37,088 nucleotides of DNA, from NCBI GenBank assembly GCA_934635385.1, contig CAKTZI010000038.1, forward strand, positions 1 to 37,088, in the 5' to 3' direction. Origin of the DNA: an uncultured Kiritimatiellota bacterium (GTDB taxonomy: Bacteria > Verrucomicrobiota > Kiritimatiellia > RFP12 > UBA1067). Below the pieces are notes generated by a model. The model did no database searches. It saw only the letters and a list, made by a program, of their open reading frames with translations, and was not told the origin of the DNA. Shown one piece after another: positions 32,671 through 37,088 of the stretch (position 1 is its first letter; every line of letters begins with the position of its first letter). The translations under genes and the position numbers were made by a program.

Positions 32671-32696
32671 GCGACGATTGCGCGAACAATCATCGC
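32671..32696 (+). terminator. Hairpin after the PIN gene, possible terminator
   Basis: GCGACGATTG (32671-32680) pairs with CAATCATCGC (32687-32696), 10 bp with one mismatch and a 6-base loop. It is followed by CTTGG, not a T-run, so termination is uncertain. Confidence 0.4.
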
Positions 32697-32740
32697 CTTG
32701 GATTCGCAACAAAGCAGAAGACCTTGCGGATAGACTTCTT

Positions 32741-32768
32741 TTGGTTGGAACGAATAACTCGGTAGTAT
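32741..32768 (+). promoter_or_regulatory. Possible promoter for the DUF2188 gene
   Basis: TTGGTT (32741-32746) and TAGTAT (32763-32768) are 16 bases apart. The -10 lies in a small palindrome, CGGTA-GTA-TACCG, whose reverse strand also reads TATACT, so direction is ambiguous. Confidence 0.35.
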
Positions 32769-32877
32769 ACCGAATCTTACCTTGAAGGTCAATCGGGGGT
32801 GGTCTGCAAAACCGAACCCGTGTGGGGGCGGATAACACAAACGAACAAATAATGGCCTAACGGCCTGAAAGGTAAAG

Positions 32878-33108
32878 ATGAAAAAGGAAGTATATGTCGT
32901 TCGCGCTGGTGGCGACTGGGGCGTTCGCAGGGGAGGCGCCAGTCGACTCTCAAAATCCTTCGCAACACAAGCGGAAGCGTACAAGTATGGACGCTCAATT
33001 GCGATGAACAACCATACTGAATTGCGTGTGCAAGGCATGAATGGGCAGTTCGGGACTTGTAATAGCTATGGGCGAGACACTTGCCCGCCGCGTGACAAGA
33101 ACCGGTAA
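32878..33108 (+). CDS. DUF2188 family small protein
   Basis: The 76-residue protein has the DUF2188 pattern: YVVRAGGDWGVRRGGASRLSKSFATQAEAYKYGRSIAMNNHTELRVQGMNGQFGTCNSYGRDTCPPRDKNR. The V..GGDW.V...GA.R......TQ.EA...GR.IA opening and the G.I/F...SYG.D..PP end are both present at normal length. Function is not established; members are widely scattered, often in mobile regions. GAAAGGTAAAG precedes ATG 32878. It is a stand-alone gene convergent with the large unknown gene on the other strand and followed by a strong hairpin. Confidence 0.75.
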   Translation: MKKEVYVVRAGGDWGVRRGGASRLSKSFATQAEAYKYGRSIAMNNHTELRVQGMNGQFGTCNSYGRDTCPPRDKNR

Positions 33109-33138
33109 AAACGAAGGGCAGTTTTCGATCAGGGCATA

Positions 33139-33172
33139 GGTCGCGCCCGATTGGGCGCGACCGCTTTAGCTG
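33139..33172 (+). terminator. Terminator after the DUF2188 gene
   Basis: GGTCGCGCCC (33139-33148) and GGGCGCGACC (33153-33162) form a perfect 10-bp stem with a GATT loop, followed by GCTTTAGC. The T-run is weak. Confidence 0.6.
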
Positions 33173-33260
33173 CATTGAAAACGGCCCCGCTTACTGCGTC
33201 TCAAAAGACGATCTGCGTTTCCTATCGTTACTCGCCTACATTTATCTTGCCCCCCCAGTA

Positions 33261-33281
33261 GGGCGCGTCGCCCCACGACCG
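33261..33281 (+). repeat. Dispersed GGGCGCGTCGCCCC hairpin repeat, copy 1
   Basis: GGGCGCGTCGCCCC (33261-33274) plus ACGACCG is shared with copies at 35392 and 36547. It lies in the 345-base gap 33109-33453 between convergent genes; that gap contains no gene I can support. Confidence 0.65.
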
Positions 33282-33294
33282 TCTGTTCTGCGAA

Positions 33295-33340
33295 CTCCCT
33301 TTGTCCCCCGTAAAACCCATGCCGTGCATGGTTGAGGGAG
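33295..33340. other. Nested stem structure in the convergent intergenic region
   Basis: CTCCCT (33295-33300) pairs with AGGGAG (33335-33340), enclosing CCATGC (33317-33322) and GCATGG (33326-33331) around CGT. It could be a bidirectional terminator or part of a small RNA; no promoter was found for it. Confidence 0.35.
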
Positions 33341-33453
33341 GGTTGCCTCTGCGCCAGATCGACGGATGAACAGCGTCCAATGGGTGGGGACCCTTATAAA
33401 TTGACTGCAGAATGTATTTTTCGCCCAAGGGCGATGTCGTTGTGCAGATAGAC

Positions 33454-35136
33454 CTATTTTGCCGGCGTCTTGCCATCGAATTGAAGATCGAAGAGTATAG
33501 GAACACCATCGTCGTTCAACAAAAAGATTCTGCCCTTTCTGCGGTCTGTCTTGAAATCGATACCCTCTACTTCGCCGGGGGCAATCGCAAGGTCGCTTGA
33601 TGAATTGACGACAATTTGCTTTGATGTCTTTTTACAGGTCAGTTTTAAGTTGTGAAGCGTCTCTCCGTCAATTGAAATAGCCCCCAGAAACACGGTGTCT
33701 CCGTTCAGTTGTTGACTTAAGGACGAATGCCAGGAAACACCCTTGGTGTGTTCTTCGAGTGTTTTAACGGCAGATTCAACCAGTTCTTTGAATTCAGGCG
33801 TAAACATCTTCTGTTCCTTGAATAGCTGAAGATAGTCTGGGCGGGCTTTTATGGCATGAACTATGAACTTCAGCAATTCGGCAGTTGTTCGTTTCTCGTA
33901 TAACGCCATCGTGTTTATCGTGTAGCAAAATGCTGTCTTCCGAGCATCTGCGTCTTCTCCAAGATGCGAAATCAAGTCTTTGATGATTTTCAAGCAATCC
34001 ACACCTTCCATCTCGCCACGCAATTCCAAGCCATACCTGAAAGCTATGGGCAATATGTCCTTGGCGACGCCTTCAAGGTCTGGTTTGGCGATAATGGCAT
34101 CATAGAGAGGGATCACTGCTCTTTTGTAGTAGTCGGAAGTAGATTCCTTTGGTTGAATCTGTAACTGGCCGTTCAGGAGGATCGCCCAGACATTTTTGTA
34201 GGGAGAATGGTATTCGGGCTTTTCTTCGTTCTGTTCCCACCATTTCTTCGCTTCGGCTACTCCCAAGACTGGAAACGAAACTCCGGTCAACTTCTCAATG
34301 CTACGCAACGCGACATAAACGGTATTCAGGTTGGAGGTCTCGTCTGCCGCCAACATGAGAATTTCAACAAACTCCTTCTGATTGGACTCCGCGAGGCGAT
34401 AGATCGCGCCTTCCTCAAAATTGCCGTTGTGCGAGAGTATGAGCAGTGTAGCGTCAGCAAAGGATATCGGGCCGCGTTTCCCGCTATTTTCCTTGTAGGA
34501 CAAAGATTGGTGCATATTCTCCATGAATCCGAGTCGTTCTTTTCCCTTTCGCGCCGAGTATGACGCTTCAATCTCGCGAATGACTTTTGACGCAATCTCG
34601 CCGACTTCTGTCGCATTTGTCGAAAGCAAGGCTATCTCATCGAAAGCACGACGATTGCCTCCTCGGGCATCATACGCCTTCTTCATGACTTCAAGTGCTG
34701 CTCGCAACGACTGAATTTGCGTCTCTGCTTTTGCCGAACTCTCTTCCAGCATCGATTCTTGCGCGGAAACCTTCTTCTCGAATCCTGCGATTATGCGCTT
34801 TTCCGCGATGGAGATTCGCCCGTCTGCGACACACGAGACTTTCTCGTCCGTAAATTTCACAATGTGCTTATTTAACGAGTCTGCGACATATGCGGACGTG
34901 AGGCGTTCCTTTATGTCATTGACAATTCCTTTGTAGCACCCCCACATACCAAAGCCAACGGAAACCACTACGGCAATAAAGTAAGGTACGATCTTCTTTC
35001 GTATCTCCTTGACGCCCTCATCGACCTTTTTTTCGATGAGCAGATTCACGGAATTGATGCTCAACTCTTTGTCCGACTCCCGACTGCGCAGTTGCAAATT
35101 GCGCCTTGAATTATGCGTTATTTTGTTCCTTGGCAC
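33454..35136 (-). CDS. Unknown membrane-anchored coiled-coil protein with helical-repeat C-terminus
   Basis: I do not recognise this protein. The start is GTG at 35136, because AAGGAAGGAG lies seven bases before it on the minus strand; an in-frame ATG at 35340 has no such site and lies upstream of the likely promoter. The 560-residue product has a basic N-terminus, one membrane segment at about 50-69 (IVPYFIAVVVSVGFGMWGC), then a coiled coil (about 100-165, EKKVSAQESMLEESSAKAETQIQS). A helical region follows whose LTGVSFPV....AKKWWEQNEEKPEY motif recalls HEAT-like repeats seen in PVC proteins, and a C-terminal beta-rich domain (TVFLGAISIDGETLHNLKLTCKK). GC and codon use are lower than in the housekeeping part. 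The setting among toxin-like genes suggests defence or stress, but this is only context. Confidence 0.75.
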   Translation of the reverse strand: MPRNKITHNSRRNLQLRSRESDKELSINSVNLLIEKKVDEGVKEIRKKIVPYFIAVVVSVGFGMWGCYKGIVNDIKERLTSAYVADSLNKHIVKFTDEKVSCVADGRISIAEKRIIAGFEKKVSAQESMLEESSAKAETQIQSLRAALEVMKKAYDARGGNRRAFDEIALLSTNATEVGEIASKVIREIEASYSARKGKERLGFMENMHQSLSYKENSGKRGPISFADATLLILSHNGNFEEGAIYRLAESNQKEFVEILMLAADETSNLNTVYVALRSIEKLTGVSFPVLGVAEAKKWWEQNEEKPEYHSPYKNVWAILLNGQLQIQPKESTSDYYKRAVIPLYDAIIAKPDLEGVAKDILPIAFRYGLELRGEMEGVDCLKIIKDLISHLGEDADARKTAFCYTINTMALYEKRTTAELLKFIVHAIKARPDYLQLFKEQKMFTPEFKELVESAVKTLEEHTKGVSWHSSLSQQLNGDTVFLGAISIDGETLHNLKLTCKKTSKQIVVNSSSDLAIAPGEVEGIDFKTDRRKGRIFLLNDDGVPILFDLQFDGKTPAK

Positions 35137-35210
35137 GGTATCGCTCCTTCCTTTAGATAACTGACGGACATCACGCTGTAGAATGTCATTGTGGGCTTGT
35201 TTGTGATGTG

Positions 35211-35240
35211 ATTTTATCAAAAAGACGTGGCTGAAAACAA
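35211..35240 (-). promoter_or_regulatory. Promoter of the unknown membrane protein gene
   Basis: On the minus strand TTGTTT (35240-35235) and TAAAAT (35216-35211) are 18 bases apart, and the -10 is extended (TGA before it). It gives a leader of about 65-70 bases to the GTG start at 35136. Confidence 0.6.
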
Positions 35241-35391
35241 GGGGTGGGGTGGAAATGCGGGATTGAGAATGTCCGACAGGAATTCTGGATCCGCATTGTT
35301 GCAGTACCATGATTTTGCCACCAGTGCGCTGTATTCCCACTTTCCCGGATGAGAATTCTAAAAATTACGCATTCTTGTCCCTCCGCTGGTG

Positions 35392-35415
35392 GGGCGCGTT
35401 GCCCCGCGACCGCCG
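35392..35415 (+). repeat. Dispersed GGGCGCGTYGCCCC hairpin repeat, copy 2
   Basis: GGGCGCGTTGCCCC followed by GCGACCGCCG. It shares both the stem and the downstream GACCGCCG with copy 3, and ACGACCG with copy 1. Confidence 0.65.
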
Positions 35416-35441
35416 TCCGATGACTGTGGATTGTCACCTCC

Positions 35442-35470
35442 TTGCGTGTCAAACCGTGTTTTGGTAAAAT
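35442..35470 (+). promoter_or_regulatory. Promoter of the DUF3791-DUF3990 cassette, nearly leaderless
   Basis: TTGCGT (35442-35447) and TAAAAT (35465-35470) are exactly 17 bases apart and the -10 is extended (TGG). The ATG at 35480 follows nine bases later, so no Shine-Dalgarno can be in the transcript. Confidence 0.7.
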
Positions 35471-35479
35471 ACGTCCCAA

Positions 35480-35692
35480 ATGGACAAGGAACGCAACATA
35501 CTTGAATTCATCTCCTTCTGCATCGAGATGTATGCCGCTCGGGAGGCGCTTTCCGGAAGTTCCGTTCATTCGCTTTTCGCACAGTCTGGCGTCATTGACT
35601 ACCTTGAGCAGAACTACGAGCCCCTGCACTCGCAAGGGCTCAACTACATCCTCTCGTGCATCGACAGTTTCCTGTCAGAAAGGGCGAAATGA
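35480..35692 (+). CDS. DUF3791 family small protein
   Basis: The 70-residue protein fits DUF3791: ILEFISFCIEMYAAREALSGSSVHSLFAQSGVIDYLEQNYEPLHSQGLNYILSCIDSFLSER, with the FxxFCIExYA opening, SGxxVxxLFxxxGVxDYL core and LHxQGxxYIxxxIDxF ending. Proteins of this family are encoded beside DUF3990 proteins and are small enough to be antitoxins, but the role has not been shown as far as I know. It shares an ATGA stop/start overlap with the DUF3990 gene, so the two are translated in a coupled way. Confidence 0.8.
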   Translation: MDKERNILEFISFCIEMYAAREALSGSSVHSLFAQSGVIDYLEQNYEPLHSQGLNYILSCIDSFLSERAK

Positions 35693-36192
35693 GGCTCTAC
35701 CACGGCAGTGACGTCGTCATCGGCGAACCGCAGATCTTGCCCCCGAAGCAAGGCTGCACCCTCGACTTCGGAACTGGGTTCTACACGACGACGAGCATTG
35801 ACCAGGCCAGGCGATGGGTTGGCGTCAGAAGGGACAGGGGCGAGATCCGGCATGGGTTTGTCTCCATCTACGAGGTTGCCGATGACATCATGCGTGATCC
35901 TGCGCTCCGCAGTCTGTCGTTTCCGTCTGCCACGCGCGAATGGCTGGATTTTGTCATGAGCAATCGTACGGGACTCGTGCCCGACCACGGGTACGACATC
36001 GTGTCCGGCCCTGTCGCCAACGACCGCGTCTACGCCACGCTCACGCTGTTCGAGGTCGGGCAGCTCGATGCCGACGAGACGATTCGCCGGCTCAGGACGT
36101 ACACGCTTGTCGACCAGTTCCTGTTCCACACCGCGAGAGCCATCGCACGGCTCCACTTCATCGGAAGCGAGGTCGTCGATGTTTATGAGTGA
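35689..36192 (+). CDS. DUF3990 family protein, ADP-ribosyltransferase-like
   Basis: The 167-residue protein begins MRLYHGSDVVIGEPQILPPKQG and continues DFGTGFYTTTSIDQARRWV, the DUF3990 hallmark. The LYHGS strand and GFYTTT segment parallel the His and Tyr elements of H-Y-E type ADP-ribosyltransferases, so it could modify a target with NAD; no catalytic Glu can be fixed by eye. It starts at ATG 35689 (AGAAAGGG upstream, ATGA overlap) rather than at the in-frame upstream ATG at 35656. Its end overlaps the third gene. It is likely the effector or toxin of a three-gene unit; the target is unknown. Confidence 0.78.
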   Translation: MRLYHGSDVVIGEPQILPPKQGCTLDFGTGFYTTTSIDQARRWVGVRRDRGEIRHGFVSIYEVADDIMRDPALRSLSFPSATREWLDFVMSNRTGLVPDHGYDIVSGPVANDRVYATLTLFEVGQLDADETIRRLRTYTLVDQFLFHTARAIARLHFIGSEVVDVYE

Positions 36193-36472
36193 CTTCTTTC
36201 CGTCCGAAAAGGCGTTCCGCGCCATTCTGCCGGGCAAGATCGCGCAGACGGCGATGCGCGTCGCCGCCGCCAGCGGCATCCGACCCCGCGAGGCGCTTTC
36301 GCGTTTCTACGCCTCGCCGACCTATGCGCGGCTTGAGAACGAGGCGAGCAAGAGCTGGTGGGAAAGTCCGCAGGAGCTCACCCGCGACTACGCGCTTGAC
36401 ACGGCGGAGACGCGCGACCGCTACCCGAGCCTCCCCGCACTCTCATCTCCCGATCCCCACGCCCACCCCTGA
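36179..36472 (+). CDS. Third small protein of the DUF3791/DUF3990 cassette
   Basis: The 97-residue protein (MFMSDFFPSEKAFRAILPGKI..) has the pattern IRPREALSRFYASPTYARLENEASKSWWESPQELTRDY, i.e. FYxSxxYxxLxxExxKxWxxSPxxL, seen in small proteins next to DUF3990 genes. Its last 20 residues are proline-rich and probably not conserved. The start is ATG 36179 (GAGG six bases upstream) or ATG 36185; both overlap the DUF3990 stop. It may be a second antitoxin-like or adaptor partner. Function is unknown. Confidence 0.65.
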   Translation: MFMSDFFPSEKAFRAILPGKIAQTAMRVAAASGIRPREALSRFYASPTYARLENEASKSWWESPQELTRDYALDTAETRDRYPSLPALSSPDPHAHP

Positions 36473-36546
36473 ACGTCTCTCCCTTTCTACAACTCTACAC
36501 GGCTAAACCCAAAGTCAGGATAAGAACCACACCTCTCCCGTCGATA

Positions 36547-36570
36547 GGGCACGTCGCCCGGCGACCGCCG
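36547..36570 (+). repeat. Dispersed GGGCGCGTYGCCCC hairpin repeat, copy 3
   Basis: GGGCACGTCGCCCG followed by GCGACCGCCG. It follows the third cassette gene by 75 bases. Confidence 0.6.
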
Positions 36571-36592
36571 CTCGCGAAAGCCGTCAGAGGGG

Positions 36593-36683
36593 CGCGCGAA
36601 GCCCAATCTCCCATCGCCAAAAAATTGGCGAAACTTTTTGCGGCGGGCGGTCTGTCCTGCCAGGCTGTCGCGCGAAGCCCAAT
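36593..36683 (+). repeat. 15-base direct repeat flanking a hairpin
   Basis: CGCGCGAAGCCCAAT occurs at 36593-36607 and again at 36669-36683, exact copies 76 bases apart, enclosing the hairpin at 36614-36631. This could be a target-site-like or recombination remnant. Confidence 0.6.
36614..36637 (+). terminator. Possible Rho-independent terminator after the cassette
   Basis: TCGCCAA (36614-36620) and TTGGCGA (36625-36631) form a perfect 7-bp stem with an AAAA loop, followed by AACTTTTTG. Confidence 0.5.
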
Positions 36684-36747
36684 AAATAAAGGGGCAAATG
36701 CGAATTCTCCGAGGACAAGAATGTCACCTGATTGGGTGAGGGGGGGC

Positions 36748-36777
36748 TTGCGCACGGGGCATGAATTATGATATATT
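36748..36777 (+). promoter_or_regulatory. Promoter of the terminal secreted-protein gene
   Basis: TTGCGC (36748-36753) and TATATT (36772-36777) are 18 bases apart. TATGAT at 36767 overlaps it as an alternative -10. Confidence 0.45.
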
Positions 36778-36998
36778 TCCCACGTAGCCAATATCAGGCC
36801 GTTGACGGGTGTCACCGCGCCGTGGTGGAGGCAAACAAAACTGAAGAGAAGAAGATGACGAAGAGCGTCGAGAATATGAAGGTCAAAGCGAGCGGTCTGG
36901 GAACCGTTCGTGATGATGTTTCGTGTCTCGCCGCCTCGCGTTCGGAATCTTCCCTTCTCCTTAATGGCACACTGGGTTGTGCCGGAAAGAAAACAACA
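36778..36998 (+). other. Long 5' leader of the terminal gene
   Basis: About 215 bases separate the promoter from ATG 36999. The leader contains a GGCACA-CTGGGT-TGTGCC hairpin (36966-36983) directly before the GGAAAG ribosome site. It is also open in the same frame back to an ATG at 36855 behind GAAGAGAAGAAG. I could not match it to a known riboswitch. Confidence 0.4.
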
Positions 36999-37088
36999 AT
37001 GAAGAAACTCATGATTGCGGCTTCCGCAGCACTCTGCGCGGCAGTCGGGTTCGGCGATGGCATCACCTCGGCGAACGTTGTCGGCTAT
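36999..37088 (+). CDS. Secreted protein, N-terminal 30 codons only
   Basis: The visible product MKKLMIAASAALCAAVGFGD is a clear signal peptide, followed by ITSANVVGY before the window ends. The SANVVGY opening resembles repeated secreted proteins I associate with Kiritimatiellota-type genomes, but the function is unknown. ATG 36999 has GGAAAG upstream. An in-frame start at 36855 would hide the signal peptide behind 48 residues and is less likely. Confidence 0.6.
   Translation, partial: MKKLMIAASAALCAAVGFGDGITSANVVGY

Larger units (their letters stand above)
35137..35479. other. Divergent intergenic region
   Basis: This 343-base gap separates the minus-strand membrane protein from the DUF3791 gene. 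It holds both divergent promoters (35211-35240 minus, 35442-35470 plus) and hairpin repeat copy 2 (35392-35415). No further gene is supported. Confidence 0.6.

Noticed and set aside
33228..33509. 93-residue minus-strand gene overlapping the end of the membrane protein gene
   Set aside because: It is built largely from the hairpin repeat and intergenic DNA, has no ribosome site and overlaps a better-supported gene.
33109..36600. Integron cassette array with attC sites
   Set aside because: The hairpin repeats lack paired RYYYAAC/GTTRRRY ends, genes run in both directions, and no integrase is visible.
36778..36998. Known riboswitch
   Set aside because: I could not match conserved cores of cyclic-di-GMP, SAM, cobalamin, TPP or glycine riboswitches.
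36855..37088. Start of the terminal gene at ATG 36855
   Set aside because: It would put 48 non-hydrophobic residues before an obvious signal peptide; ATG 36999 has its own ribosome site.

Overview
The window is about 37 kb of GC-rich bacterial chromosome. It looks like a member of the PVC superphylum, most likely a gut- or sediment-type Kiritimatiellota/Verrucomicrobiota. This is inferred from gene content: an ECF sigma factor overlapping a FecR-like protein, tandem secreted SUMF1-fold proteins, a very large secreted glycosidase, an RND pump, LpxI (so a Gram-negative lipid A maker) and a terminal signal-peptide protein. No rRNA or tRNA is visible, so the lineage is a judgement from protein flavour.

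Layout. 1-360: the tail of an enolase-superfamily (mandelate racemase type) enzyme. 412-2916: an SMC condensin ATPase that is much shorter than usual and has no recognisable hinge. 3005-14436: a same-strand run of ECF sigma factor, FecR-like membrane protein, secreted FAD oxidoreductase, three tandem secreted SUMF1-fold proteins and a 1579-residue secreted protein that joins a GH13-like barrel to a GH36-like barrel. Overlaps and short gaps suggest one surface or polysaccharide-related regulon under the sigma/FecR pair. 14437-15860: a REP/RAYT module, with arrays of a GGGGACAGRCCCC element, four helically phased CTTAAG sites, a REP-associated transposase whose own 3' end carries three more copies, and gene debris on both sides.

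15884-30702 is mostly housekeeping: rpsP-rplS (without rimM and trmD between them), a HydG-like radical SAM enzyme with an altered C-terminal cluster motif, an ABC-F ATPase with a shortened first domain, then a TetR-regulated tripartite RND efflux system (tetR, adaptor, pump, outer-membrane lipoprotein), and lysS-corA-lpxI. The efflux locus carries two arrays of an 8-bp repeat (ATTCGATN type). One sits directly after the adaptor stop codon. The other lies inside the signal peptide of the outer-membrane lipoprotein. The two arrays share a perfect 27-bp inverted repeat that brackets the pump gene. This is the most unusual structure in the window and could act as a phase-variation or inversion switch.

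30703-36600 is an accessory island with lower GC and looser codon use. It holds an XRE-ImmA/IrrE metallopeptidase overlapping a PIN-domain gene (toxin-antitoxin style), a DUF2188 protein, a divergent 560-residue membrane/coiled-coil protein of unknown function, and a three-gene DUF3791-DUF3990 cassette with an ADP-ribosyltransferase-like middle gene. A GGGCGCGTCGCCCC-type hairpin repeat lies in three intergenic gaps of this island. The window ends 30 codons into a secreted protein gene.

Promoters are strikingly uniform: many genes are preceded by an extended -10 (TGnTATAAT-like), and for several (smc, tetR, lysS, the DUF3791 gene and possibly the sigma factor) the -10 lies only about 6-11 bases before the ATG. 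That predicts leaderless or nearly leaderless mRNAs.
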